Source: an uncultured Actinomycetes bacterium (GTDB lineage: Bacteria; Actinomycetota; Actinomycetes; Nanopelagicales; Nanopelagicaceae). Taken from it: a stretch of 26,797 bases of DNA. The position numbers were made by a program, and so were the translations under genes. This document shows, piece by piece, positions 1-7,785 of this stretch. The stretch covers positions 1 through 26,797 of the forward strand of contig CAIUHY010000099.1 of the NCBI GenBank assembly GCA_903899145.1, read 5' to 3'. The notes under the pieces are model-generated. The model ran no database searches. It saw nothing but the letters and a program-made list of their open reading frames with translations, and was not told the origin of the DNA. Numbering within the stretch: the first letter of the stretch is position 1; each line of letters opens with the position of its first letter.

Positions 1-918
1 GCAACAGGAGCCCAGGGTGGTGGATTAGCACATGCAATTTTGTCTGACCCGAACTCCGAATTCTCAGTTCGTGCATTCACTCGTGATATCAATTCTGATG
101 CTGCTAAAGCGCTTGCAAGTGCAGGCGCAGAAGTAATTAGCGTTGATATTGATGATGAAGCTGCGGTGACAAAAGGTCTTGAGGGTGCATATGGCGCATT
201 CTTCGTCACTTTCTTCTGGGCTCACTTCAATCCCGATATTGAGTTAGCGCAAGCTGAAAAGATGGCTAAGGCCGCTAAGGCAAGTGGCGTTAAGCATGTT
301 ATTTGGTCAACTCTGGAAGACACTCGTCATTCAATTCCACTCTCCGATAAGCGCATGCCTACTCTTCAAGGTAAATATAAAGTTGTTCACTTTGATGCGA
401 AGGCTGATGCCAACCATTTCTTTACCGATCTTGGCTTGCCTGTTACTTTTCTACAGACAACGTTCTACTGGGAAAACATGATCTATTTTGGAATGGGACC
501 ACAACGTGGAGCTGACGGTCAATTGACACTTACGTTCCCCATGGGCAACAAGAAGTTATCCGGAATTTCAGCCGATGATATTGGGCAAGTTGCATATTCC
601 ATTTTTAAGGCTGGTCCTACTAATTTGCCGCAAACCGTTTCCATTGCTGGTGAACACATCACTGGTGTGGAAATGGCCGATGCTCTAACGGCCGCCATCG
701 GGGAGAAAGTAATTTATAACGCAATCACCCCAGATGACTATCGCGCGCTTGGATTCCCCGGCGCAGATGATCTTGGAAATATGTTTCAGTTCTATGCTGA
801 CTTTGAGGCTGATTTCACAGGAGCTCGAAATCTTGCTGAAATTAAGAAGTTACACCCAAGTTTAAAGTCTTTTGAAGACTGGTTAAAGATCAATATTTCG
901 AAAATTCCAATCGCATAA
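1..918 (+). CDS. NmrA-like NAD(P)-binding oxidoreductase, 5' truncated by window edge
   Basis: The reading frame is open from base 1, and the residues before the first possible start (a TTG at 40) include the motif TGAQGGG, the end of the glycine-rich dinucleotide-binding loop of a Rossmann fold. The true start therefore lies outside the window and TTG 40 is not the start. The rest reads like an atypical short-chain dehydrogenase of the NmrA/HSCARG type: a second beta-alpha unit (AEVISVDIDD), a GVKHVIWST strand where extended SDRs usually carry the catalytic Ser, and a C-terminal part typical of NmrA proteins. Such proteins bind NAD(P) and act either as redox sensors or as reductases; the substrate cannot be read from sequence. 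The gene ends just before a bidirectional terminator and faces a tRNA gene. Family confident, function unknown. Confidence 0.8.
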   Translation, partial: ATGAQGGGLAHAILSDPNSEFSVRAFTRDINSDAAKALASAGAEVISVDIDDEAAVTKGLEGAYGAFFVTFFWAHFNPDIELAQAEKMAKAAKASGVKHVIWSTLEDTRHSIPLSDKRMPTLQGKYKVVHFDAKADANHFFTDLGLPVTFLQTTFYWENMIYFGMGPQRGADGQLTLTFPMGNKKLSGISADDIGQVAYSIFKAGPTNLPQTVSIAGEHITGVEMADALTAAIGEKVIYNAITPDDYRALGFPGADDLGNMFQFYADFEADFTGARNLAEIKKLHPSLKSFEDWLKINISKIPIA

Positions 919-931
919 TTCTGCACATCAA

Positions 932-962
932 AAAAGGCGCTTCCAATTATGGAGGGCCTTTT
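932..962. terminator. Bidirectional intrinsic terminator between NmrA-like gene and tRNA-Ser(GCU)
   Basis: AAAAGGC (932-938) pairs with GCCTTTT (956-962), extended inward by CTTCC/GGAG pairing with one G-G mismatch and a short AT-rich loop. Reading plus, the stem ends in TTTT after the oxidoreductase gene. Reading minus, it ends in six T residues just downstream of the tRNA 3' end. It can serve both converging units and is better formed for the tRNA. Confidence 0.65.
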
Positions 963-967
963 AAATT

Positions 968-1059
968 TGGCGGAGACGAAGAGATTTGAACTCTTGAAGG
1001 GTTTAACCCCTTACCTCGTTAGCAGTGAGGCGCACTCGACCGGGCTATGCGACGTCTCC
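968..1059 (-). tRNA. tRNA-Ser (anticodon GCU)
   Basis: On the minus strand the acceptor stem GGAGACG (1059-1053) pairs with CGTCTCC (978-972), followed by discriminator G and an encoded CCA (970-968). The anticodon loop reads CTGCTAA, giving anticodon GCU (1023-1021) for AGC/AGU codons. The T arm carries GAGTTCAAATCTC, and the long variable arm (AAGGGGTTAAACCCTT) is the hallmark of a class II serine tRNA. The top anticodon-stem pair next to the loop is A-C. A possible -10 (TAAACT, 1077-1072) lies 12 bases upstream of the mature 5' end. The gene runs opposite to both neighbours and ends into the terminator at 932-962. Confidence 0.95.
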
Positions 1060-1143
1060 TCGTGCTAAGACAGTTTACAGGGTTAGCTTGGACTTATAGG
1101 AAACGCAGAGGTGCCTCTCAACCCTCTCACAGGAAAACAAGGT

Positions 1144-1149
1144 TAACTT
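1144..1149 (+). promoter_or_regulatory. Possible -10 element of a leaderless promoter for the ferric-reductase-like gene
   Basis: TAACTT followed by five bases and then the ATG at 1155. It resembles the TANNNT plus six or seven bases plus start arrangement seen at other unit-leading genes here, but the spacing is one base short. It supports ATG 1155 as the start. Confidence 0.35.
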
Positions 1150-1154
1150 CACCT

Positions 1155-2483
1155 ATGTCGATTGGTAAGCGTCATAACGCAGATTGGGCCTCAATCCTTC
1201 TAGGGGTCGGTCTAGGACTCACCATCGCTATAGAGATTGAATCAACCTCGCGGTCTGACTGGAATAGTGTCTACCCAACTATTACTTCCATCTCACGTGT
1301 TGCCGCTCTCATTGGTACTTACTTTGCACTAGTTGGTTTAGTTTTCGTTGCCCGTATCTCATGGATTGAACGCTCTGTTGGTCATGACCGTCTAGTTAAA
1401 TGGCATCGCAAACTTGGACCTTGGTCCTTATATTTAATCTTCTTCCACGTACTTCTTGTTGGACTTGGTTATGCAGGTGGAGATCAGATCTCAACTGCAT
1501 CAGAGTTATGGCGCATGACAATTAAATATCCATGGATGATTCCCGCCGATGTGGCATTCGTATTAATGATGCTGGCTGGTGTCACTTCATATAAGAAAGC
1601 TCGTGCCAAAATGTCCTACGAGACATGGTGGACTATTCATCTTTATACATACCTAGCCATCGCATTGGGATTTATGCACCAAGTTCTTACCGGACCAATG
1701 TTTATTGGTCATCCACTTAATCAAATTTATTGGAAAGGTTTATATATCGCAGCTGCATTTGTGATTGTGTGGTGGCGATTTGTTATACCAACAGCACGTT
1801 CGTTGCGTCACAACCTAAGAGTAGATAAAGTCGTCGTTGAGGGGCCCGGTATTGTTTCCATTGTCATGCGCGGGCGCCACTTAGATAAATTAAATGCCCA
1901 GGGTGGACAGTTCTTTAGTTGGCGCTTCTTCCAAGCTGGCCACTGGTGGTTATCCCACCCATATTCACTCTCTGCTGCGCCCCAAGAAAAATTCCTACGC
2001 GTAACTGTCAAAAACCTTGGTGACCACTCTGCAGAAATTCAAAATCTTAAACCTAAAACACGGGTTTTCTTCGAAGGACCATATGGAACCTTCGTTGCCT
2101 CTAAAGCATCACGTGGTCATATTGTTTTAGTAGGTGGCGGTGTTGGAATTACTCCACTCCGTGCGCTTATGGAAGAACTTGACGAGACTAAAGACGTTGA
2201 TGTTCTCTTTCGTGCTTCAAGTGAAAAAGACATTATTTTTCGCAAAGAACTCGATACTCTTGCGGATATGCGTGGAGCAAGAATCCATTATCTGATCGGT
2301 TCTAGAAAAGATCATCCTCTGAATGCTAAATATATTTCTAAATTTGTTCCAGCTTTTAGGGATTCAGAAGTTTATGTATGCGGGCCAACTACTTTGGTTG
2401 CTTCAGTGCGAGAAGCAGCTCGCGATGTTGGTATTCCAAAAGATCGATTCCATGATGAAGCGTTTGAATTCCATGCTGTATAA
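1155..2483 (+). CDS. Ferric-reductase-like transmembrane flavocytochrome (heme b, FAD, NAD(P)H domains)
   Basis: The 442-residue protein has an N-terminal membrane domain of about six helices and a C-terminal ferredoxin-reductase-type domain. Two histidine pairs about 13 residues apart (WHRKLG...FFH and TIHLYT...FMH) are the expected ligands of two hemes b in ferric-reductase/NOX-like proteins. The soluble part has an FAD motif HPYSLS, a GPYG phosphate-binding segment, VGGGVGITPLRAL for NAD(P)H and a terminal CGP. It likely moves electrons from cytosolic NAD(P)H across the membrane. The frame is open further upstream to 1047, but that lies inside the tRNA gene; ATG 1155 begins MSIGKRH and has a -10-like TAACTT just upstream. 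The next two genes encode an FMN-binding-domain protein and ApbE, so the electron acceptor may be the flavinylated protein rather than soluble iron. Acceptor identity is inference. Confidence 0.88.
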   Translation: MSIGKRHNADWASILLGVGLGLTIAIEIESTSRSDWNSVYPTITSISRVAALIGTYFALVGLVFVARISWIERSVGHDRLVKWHRKLGPWSLYLIFFHVLLVGLGYAGGDQISTASELWRMTIKYPWMIPADVAFVLMMLAGVTSYKKARAKMSYETWWTIHLYTYLAIALGFMHQVLTGPMFIGHPLNQIYWKGLYIAAAFVIVWWRFVIPTARSLRHNLRVDKVVVEGPGIVSIVMRGRHLDKLNAQGGQFFSWRFFQAGHWWLSHPYSLSAAPQEKFLRVTVKNLGDHSAEIQNLKPKTRVFFEGPYGTFVASKASRGHIVLVGGGVGITPLRALMEELDETKDVDVLFRASSEKDIIFRKELDTLADMRGARIHYLIGSRKDHPLNAKYISKFVPAFRDSEVYVCGPTTLVASVREAARDVGIPKDRFHDEAFEFHAV

Positions 2484-2509
2484 ATGCACCCCTACAAGGA
2501 GAAAAAGTA

Positions 2510-3094
2510 ATGATTAGTAAGAGACTCTTCCTTATATTCGGTGGCACGGTCGGGGGCCTTGGCGCCGTAGTGTCTATTACTCCACCGCAGTTTGGATCAT
2601 CCGGTGGACTTGGATCACTTGGAAGTAAATCAACTTCAACAACCCCATCTGCATCTGCACAAACAACCACTACTACTCCTGCAACACCCGCACAGCCAAC
2701 ACCAACCACAGCAGCTAAGAAAAAGAAAACAACAAAAAAGGCTGCAAGTCCAGGTGCCGCAAATACAACTACTGCCCCTGCGCAAACCCAGGCACCAGCA
2801 CCACAAAGCGCTGGAGTATCAGGAACATTTACAGGAGATGCTGCGCAAACTGCATACGGGCCCGTACAAGTACAAGTCACTGTAAGTAATGGAAAAATCA
2901 CACGTGTATCAGCGCCGGTATACCCAACGAACTCATTTCGTGATCAATCTATTAACTCTCAAGCAATTCCACTCCTCATCCAACAAGTTATGCAGGCTCA
3001 GTCTTCAAACATTCAAGGCGTTGGTGGCGCTTCATATACATCACAAGGTTTCTATGACTCACTTATTACAGCTTTGAAAAAAGCAGGTATGTAA
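2510..3094 (+). CDS. Exported FMN-binding-domain protein, predicted covalently flavinylated
   Basis: The 194-residue protein has one hydrophobic N-terminal segment (about 5-24) serving as signal or anchor. A long Ser/Thr/Pro/Ala/Gln linker (about 30-103) follows, with a lysine-rich cluster at 70-77, then a C-terminal FMN_bind domain (about 104-194). The linker suggests a flexible tether through or along the cell wall. The flavin attachment motif reads GGASYTS (172-178), where most family members have [S/T]GAT; by alignment Ser175 takes the place of the usual acceptor Thr, with Thr177 as an alternative. The start has a strong ribosome site (AAGGAGAAAAAG). The gene sits between the ferric-reductase-like gene and apbE, which supports a role as electron carrier on the outer face of the membrane. 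A shorter protein predicted on the opposite strand at 2389-2901 is only a mirror of the repetitive linker. Confidence 0.85.
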   Translation: MISKRLFLIFGGTVGGLGAVVSITPPQFGSSGGLGSLGSKSTSTTPSASAQTTTTTPATPAQPTPTTAAKKKKTTKKAASPGAANTTTAPAQTQAPAPQSAGVSGTFTGDAAQTAYGPVQVQVTVSNGKITRVSAPVYPTNSFRDQSINSQAIPLLIQQVMQAQSSNIQGVGGASYTSQGFYDSLITALKKAGM

Positions 3095-3098
3095 GTAA

Positions 3099-3878
3099 AT
3101 GACTGATCGAGCCCACGTTCAAACAGAAATTGATACGTGGGGCACAATCCTTCTTGTTGATGCCGCATCTACACGAGTAGATGAAGCATCGCTCAACACC
3201 GGGATTGATGAAGTAAAAAGTTACGTCAAACTTATTGATGAGCTCTTCTCACCTTTCAAGGAGACCTCAGAAGTAAGCAAACTTCGCCGTAAAGAAATTA
3301 ACATCGAACAAGCAACCCCTCTCGTTCAGGAGATTTGGCAGCTTTGTGAGCGGGCCCGAGAACTCACACGTGGTTCATTTGATCCATGGGCTGTTAAAAA
3401 AGGATTTGACCCTTCTGGATATGTAAAGGGCTGGGCGGCAGATAACTGCATCAGCATTCTTAAAAAACACGGAGCAGAAAATATTCAAATTAACGCAGCT
3501 GGCGATATTAGCGTTGCTGGGGGATTTCAAGATGGTAAGCCTTGGTCAATTGGAATTCGCGATCCGGATAATAAATTTCACATCGTTAAAATATTTGAAG
3601 TTTCAGATGGTGCTATTGCAACTTCTGGTACATATGAAATTGGCTCTCACATTACTGATCCTCACACAGGACTCATTGCAATTGGAGCGCTCAGTGCGAC
3701 AGTTATTGGACCTGACGGTGGCTTAGCTGATGCACTTGCAACTGCACTTATTGTTGATGGACAAGATGGCGCAGCACTATTTACTCAACCGGAACTAGCT
3801 GATTACTCTGCATGGGTTATTAATCGCCATGATAAAACTGCGTGGGGTACCACTAATCTCCCAAATAGTCCTGAATAG
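3099..3878 (+). CDS. apbE: ApbE-family FAD:protein FMN transferase (flavinyltransferase)
   Basis: ApbE enzymes transfer FMN from FAD to a Thr or Ser of FMN-binding-domain proteins. This 259-residue protein shows the family signatures in order: FDPWAVKKGFDPSGYVKGW (about 95-112), NAAGDISVAGG (132-142), ATSGTYE followed by HITDPHTG (174-191), and GPDGGLADALATAL near 204-217, which helps hold the metal and FAD. It begins four bases after the FMN-binding gene, which is almost certainly its substrate. The N terminus (MTDRAHVQTEIDTWGT) is polar, with no signal peptide or lipobox, although classical ApbE proteins are exported lipoproteins. Either modification occurs in the cytoplasm before export or secretion is unconventional. 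Confidence 0.93.
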   Translation: MTDRAHVQTEIDTWGTILLVDAASTRVDEASLNTGIDEVKSYVKLIDELFSPFKETSEVSKLRRKEINIEQATPLVQEIWQLCERARELTRGSFDPWAVKKGFDPSGYVKGWAADNCISILKKHGAENIQINAAGDISVAGGFQDGKPWSIGIRDPDNKFHIVKIFEVSDGAIATSGTYEIGSHITDPHTGLIAIGALSATVIGPDGGLADALATALIVDGQDGAALFTQPELADYSAWVINRHDKTAWGTTNLPNSPE

Positions 3879-3905
3879 CTCTTATTACTTCTTATCTCTA
3901 CAGGT

Positions 3906-3911
3906 TAAGGT
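3906..3911 (+). promoter_or_regulatory. -10 element, predicted leaderless promoter of kynU
   Basis: TAAGGT, six bases (AGGGCT), then ATG at 3918. A transcript starting at the usual distance from the -10 would begin at or next to the start codon. The same bases could be read as a ribosome site (AAGGTAGGG), so the two readings compete. No clear -35 hexamer is visible. Confidence 0.42.
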
Positions 3912-3917
3912 AGGGCT

Positions 3918-5192
3918 ATGAACGTCACTGATCGTCAATACGCGCTTGATCTAGACGCTAAAGATCCTCTAGCTAAATATCGTGAGTTGTTTTTTAATGA
4001 TGACCCAGACCTTTGTTATTTAGATGGTAATTCTTTAGGAAGACTCCCTAAGAAAACTGTCTCGGCAGTCAATGATTATCTGGTTAAAGAGTGGGGACCC
4101 AAGATAGTGAATGGCTGGGCCGACTGGATTGATGAGGCAGAAGTAACTGGCGACCTCATCGGACGCGCAGCCCTGAGCGCAGCAGCAGGACAAGTCCTTG
4201 CTTGTGACACAACATCTGTTAACTTTTATCAACTAATCGGTGCTGCACTAGCTGCTAGGCCAGGAAGAAAAACCATCATTACCGATAAAGGTAACTTTCC
4301 AACAGATCGCTATATCCTCCAAGGTTTAGCAAAAAAACATAACCTAAAACTTATTGAGATTGATAACGAGGTTGGTAGCAAGGCAGAGCATGAGCGCATT
4401 ACTCCTGAACTGCTTGAGCCATATATGTCAGAAGATGTTGCCTTTATTACCTTTGAAGTAATTCAATATAGGTCAGGTGCGAGAAATGATGTCAAAGAGC
4501 TAACGGAATTTGCTCGTAAGTACGGCGCTCTTGCTATTTGGGATGCAAGCCACGCAGTTGGAGCAATAAACCTTCATCTTGATGAATATGGGGCAGATCT
4601 TGTTGTTGGTTGCACCTATAAATATGGAAACTCTGGACCAGGTGCGCCGGCTTGGCTCTATGTTTCACATAAACTTCAAAAAGAGCTACAAGTGCCTATT
4701 CAAGGATGGTTCGCACAACGCGATCAATTTGCAATGGGTGAGATATTTAAAAAAAATGATGGGATGCGCGGATTTCAAATCGCAAGCCCTTCTATTGTTG
4801 GTTTGCGCTGTATCAAAACTGCATTTGAAATGATCGAAGAAGCAAGAATCGATGCAATCGAGGATAAATGTGCGCTGGGAACAGAGATGATGATCGCTCT
4901 CTATGATGCATGGCTCAAAGATCTTGGATTTGAACTTAATACTTCACGTATTTCATCCCAGCGCGGTGGGCATATCTCACTTGTGCATCCTGAAGCAAAG
5001 AGAATCTCTATTGCGCTGCGGCAGTTCGCAAATGTAATTCCTGATTACCGTGAACCAAATTCAATTCGTGTAGCAATCTCCCCGCTACCTACAAGCTATG
5101 TTGAAATCTGGGATGGTTTTGCGCGCCTTCGCGACCTAACTTCCACAAGACAATACGAAAAAGTTTTAACAACAGATGTGAAGGTAACATGA
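3918..5192 (+). CDS. kynU: Kynureninase
   Basis: PLP enzyme of aminotransferase class V that cleaves kynurenine (or 3-hydroxykynurenine) to anthranilate (or 3-hydroxyanthranilate) and alanine in the cytoplasm. At 424 residues it has the usual family length. Diagnostic motifs are LDGNSLGRLP (35-44), FPTD (127-130), the PLP-pyridine Asp and nearby His in WDASHAVGA (208-216), and the Schiff-base lysine in CTYKYGNSGPG (Lys235). The C-terminal segment RGGHISLVHPEA and the final small domain also fit. The stop overlaps the start of tryptophan 2,3-dioxygenase, which acts upstream in the same pathway, so expression is probably translationally coupled. The formamidase that joins the two steps is not in the window. 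Confidence 0.95.
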   Translation: MNVTDRQYALDLDAKDPLAKYRELFFNDDPDLCYLDGNSLGRLPKKTVSAVNDYLVKEWGPKIVNGWADWIDEAEVTGDLIGRAALSAAAGQVLACDTTSVNFYQLIGAALAARPGRKTIITDKGNFPTDRYILQGLAKKHNLKLIEIDNEVGSKAEHERITPELLEPYMSEDVAFITFEVIQYRSGARNDVKELTEFARKYGALAIWDASHAVGAINLHLDEYGADLVVGCTYKYGNSGPGAPAWLYVSHKLQKELQVPIQGWFAQRDQFAMGEIFKKNDGMRGFQIASPSIVGLRCIKTAFEMIEEARIDAIEDKCALGTEMMIALYDAWLKDLGFELNTSRISSQRGGHISLVHPEAKRISIALRQFANVIPDYREPNSIRVAISPLPTSYVEIWDGFARLRDLTSTRQYEKVLTTDVKVT

Positions 5193-5980
5193 GCGATTAC
5201 GAGTCAGCAGTTACATACTCTTCATACTTAGCAATAGATGAGCTGCTAAACATCCAACGCACAGTCTCTGAGGGGCCTGAGCATGATGAGATGCTCTTCA
5301 TTATTATTCATCAAACCTACGAACTTTGGTTTAAGCAAATTCTCCATGAGTTTGACTATGCCCAGAAAAATCTTGAGCTTGGCGACACATACTCATCACT
5401 CGCTACTTTAGGACGAATCCGCAGAATACTGAAAGTTTGTGTTTCGCAGATTGATATTTTAGAAACGATGACTCCTCGTCAATTTAACTCTTTCCGCAGT
5501 TTCCTTGCATCGTCATCAGGCTTCCAATCAGCTCAGTTCCGTGAAGTTGAAGCGGTTCTTGGGCGCAGAGATTCAAAGATGTCAGGGCACTTACCTCCAG
5601 ATGCTCAAAAGAAAATCAATCAGATCAAAGCCCAGCGTAGTGTTTGGGATTCTGCACTTGTTTATTTTTCTAAGCGTGGGCATGCAATCCCTGAAAAATA
5701 TTTAGTTCGTGATTTCACTGCACATTATGAACCGAACAAAGAAGTCCAAGATGTTTTGCTTGAAATCCACCAGAAAGACCCTGAAACCTCAATGATCTGT
5801 GAACGACTCGTTGATATTGATGAAGGGCTACAAGAGTGGCGTTACCGCCATGTGAAAATGGTCGAACGCACGATCGGCCATAAAACAGGAACCGGTGGGT
5901 CTTCTGGAGTTGATTACTTAAACACCACCATCTCACACTCAGTCTTTGTTGATTTGTGGGCTATTCGCGATCAGCTCTAA
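5189..5980 (+). CDS. kynA: Tryptophan 2,3-dioxygenase
   Basis: Heme dioxygenase that opens the indole ring of tryptophan to give N-formylkynurenine. The 263-residue protein carries the family core: YSSYLAIDELLNIQ (10-23), FIIIHQTYELWFKQ (37-50) with the distal His41, RSFLASSSGFQSAQFRE (103-119) with the Arg that contacts the substrate carboxylate, and the heme-ligand His221 in EWRYRHVKMVERTIG. The substrate loop GTGGSSGVDYL (234-244) is intact. It starts with ATGA overlapping the kynU stop. It is shorter than some homologues only at the N terminus, and all catalytic residues are present. The order kynU then kynA with a four-base overlap suggests a tryptophan-degrading unit that yields anthranilate. 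Confidence 0.96.
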   Translation: MSDYESAVTYSSYLAIDELLNIQRTVSEGPEHDEMLFIIIHQTYELWFKQILHEFDYAQKNLELGDTYSSLATLGRIRRILKVCVSQIDILETMTPRQFNSFRSFLASSSGFQSAQFREVEAVLGRRDSKMSGHLPPDAQKKINQIKAQRSVWDSALVYFSKRGHAIPEKYLVRDFTAHYEPNKEVQDVLLEIHQKDPETSMICERLVDIDEGLQEWRYRHVKMVERTIGHKTGTGGSSGVDYLNTTISHSVFVDLWAIRDQL

Positions 5981-5985
5981 GGCGG

Positions 5986-5991
5986 TACTCT
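5986..5991 (+). promoter_or_regulatory. -10 element, predicted leaderless promoter of pepP
   Basis: TACTCT, seven bases (TTTCATT), then ATG at 5999. It lies in the 18-base gap after kynA, where no purine-rich ribosome site is seen next to the ATG. It suggests that the aminopeptidase can be transcribed independently of the kyn genes. Confidence 0.42.
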
Positions 5992-5998
5992 TTTCATT

Positions 5999-7450
5999 AT
6001 GAGTGGCACTGGCAAGAGCGAGGATGGCACTCGTAATTACGATTTACCAACCCCTCTTGGTATGGCTGAATTTATGAAACAAGGATGGGCGCCTACCCCG
6101 TTAGTTGGAATCAAAGAATTAGAAGTGGTTCGCTTCTGTAAAGATCGCCGCACAAAACTTTCAAATGAGTTTTTTGGGACGCGCTTAGTTATTCCTGCTG
6201 GTGCTCTTAAAGTACGTAGTAACGATACTGATTACAGATTCCGCGCACACTCCGCATTTAGTTGGCTTACTGGGATAACAGCAAGTGAGAGTGTTCCTGA
6301 ATCAGTACTTGTGATGGAGCCACGTTCAAACGGTCATGAGGCACTTCTTTATATCCATCCACGCTCGAGCCGGGATACCGAGGAATTTTATAGAGACGCA
6401 ACGCATGGTGAATTTTGGGTAGGAAGAAGAATGACGACTGAAGAAACTGAAAAGCGATATGGCATCAAGGTGATGCATATAGATACTCTTCCTGGTCTCT
6501 TGCGAGATAGCACAGATACTTTGGTATTACGTGGCCATGATAAAGCAGTTGATAAAAGAGTTGAGAAACATAAGAAGCGAGAGAAAGTACTTGATAGTTG
6601 GCTATCTGCCGCCCGCCTCACCAAAGATTCATATGAAATCAATGAGATGCAAAAAGCAGTGGATGCAACAGCTCGTGGTTTTGTTGACATAGTTAAATCA
6701 ATCCCAGCAGCAATTTCTGTTAAACGTGGTGAGCGGATTATTGAGTCAGCATTCTTTGGAAGAGCCCGTCTTGAAGGTAATGAGTTGGGTTATGACACTA
6801 TTGCAGCGGCAGGCTCCCATGCTTGCATTTTGCATTGGATTAAAAATGATGGAGATGTTCGCCCTGGAGATTTAATACTGGTTGACGCTGGAATTGAAAT
6901 GGAATCTCACTACACAGCAGATATCACGCGAACGATACCGATTAATGGAAGATTCACTCCTGCCCAGCGCCATATCTACACACTTGTTTATGAAGCGCAG
7001 AAAGCCGGATTTAATGCGGTAAAACCTGGGGCAAAATTTAAAGATATTAATGACGCTGCTCAAGCAGTCTTAGCTCAAGGTTTATCTGAAATGGGAGTAT
7101 TACCAGTCTCTGTTGTTGATTCACTCAAAGAAGATGGTGGATACCACCGCAGGTGGAGCGTGCATGGAACAAGCCACATGCTTGGCATGGATGTGCACGA
7201 TTGCGCAGAAGCACGTAATGATCAATATCGTGACGGCACACTAGAAGCTGGAATGATTTTGACTGTTGAACCAGGGTTATACATCCACCCTGATGATGAG
7301 CTATTTCCTGCTGAATATCGTGGGATAGGAGTACGAATCGAAGATGACGTATTGGTTACTAAAACTGGATATCAAAATTTAAGTGGGACTCTTCCTAGTC
7401 ATCCAGATGAAGTTGAAGTATGGATGACAAATATTCTTCGTAGTAATTAA
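5999..7450 (+). CDS. pepP: Xaa-Pro aminopeptidase (aminopeptidase P, M24B)
   Basis: Dimetal peptidase removing N-terminal residues that precede proline. The 483-residue protein has an N-terminal aminopeptidase-P domain (about 45-190) and a pita-bread catalytic domain (about 215-475). The five metal ligands are visible: Asp296 (VDAGIE), Asp308 (TADITRT), His393 (HGTSHMLGMDVHD), Glu424 (TVEPGLYI) and Glu448 (GVRIEDD). It has no signal peptide, so it is probably cytosolic and involved in peptide turnover. Its stop overlaps by four bases the stop of a crcB gene on the opposite strand. It follows the kyn pair closely, but a metabolic link is not evident; it may have its own promoter. Confidence 0.95.
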   Translation: MSGTGKSEDGTRNYDLPTPLGMAEFMKQGWAPTPLVGIKELEVVRFCKDRRTKLSNEFFGTRLVIPAGALKVRSNDTDYRFRAHSAFSWLTGITASESVPESVLVMEPRSNGHEALLYIHPRSSRDTEEFYRDATHGEFWVGRRMTTEETEKRYGIKVMHIDTLPGLLRDSTDTLVLRGHDKAVDKRVEKHKKREKVLDSWLSAARLTKDSYEINEMQKAVDATARGFVDIVKSIPAAISVKRGERIIESAFFGRARLEGNELGYDTIAAAGSHACILHWIKNDGDVRPGDLILVDAGIEMESHYTADITRTIPINGRFTPAQRHIYTLVYEAQKAGFNAVKPGAKFKDINDAAQAVLAQGLSEMGVLPVSVVDSLKEDGGYHRRWSVHGTSHMLGMDVHDCAEARNDQYRDGTLEAGMILTVEPGLYIHPDDELFPAEYRGIGVRIEDDVLVTKTGYQNLSGTLPSHPDEVEVWMTNILRSN

Positions 7451-7785
7451 AGAGCATTACCTACTGCAGCAGCAGACACCCCTAAAACAAGAGTAAGCAG
7501 TAGATAAACCCAGGCAATCCCACGCTTCTTAGCTTTAAATAAGTCATGAGTCTCAAGAGCAAAAGCTGACCAAGTTGTGAAGGCGCCAGCAAAACCTGTC
7601 CCTATAAGAAAGCCTATATTTGCCGAACGGTGGACGGTGAACCCGAGTGTAAATGAACCTAAAATGTTTATGAGCAGTGTTTCAAGTGGAACGAGTAAAT
7701 TATGTATCTTCTTTATCTGCTTATCGATCAGATAACGAAGCGGTGCTCCAACCCCGGCGCCAAGGGCAATAAGTATCACTCTCAC
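7447..7785 (-). CDS. crcB: CrcB/Fluc fluoride channel subunit (second of pair)
   Basis: Small four-helix membrane protein of the fluoride exporter family. The motifs LGAGVGAPLRY, INILGSFTLG and GFAGAFTTWSAFALE match the conserved CrcB helices, including the central Thr/Phe segment that lines the fluoride pores. I place the start at GTG 7785, which gives a 112-residue product beginning MRVILIALGAGVGA and overlaps the stop of the preceding crcB by four bases (GTGA). A GTG twelve bases upstream is also open but less convincing. Tandem, dissimilar crcB genes usually encode antiparallel heterodimers, which is likely here. It is the last gene of the sdh-holin-crcB unit and converges on pepP. Confidence 0.92.
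   Translation of the reverse strand: MRVILIALGAGVGAPLRYLIDKQIKKIHNLLVPLETLLINILGSFTLGFTVHRSANIGFLIGTGFAGAFTTWSAFALETHDLFKAKKRGIAWVYLLLTLVLGVSAAAVGNAL

Noticed and set aside
1107..1118. AGAGG-TG-CCTCT hairpin before the reductase gene
   Set aside because: Five-base arms in 95 bases of spacer are likely chance, and no link to a known regulator is visible.
1047..1154. Upstream extension of the ferric-reductase-like protein by 36 residues
   Set aside because: It starts inside the tRNA-Ser gene and the added residues are not like a membrane protein N terminus. ATG 1155 has a -10-like element just before it.
2389..2901. Possible 170-residue protein on the minus strand
   Set aside because: It lies antisense to the repetitive Ser/Thr/Pro linker of the FMN-binding gene and the end of the reductase; its composition mirrors the linker.
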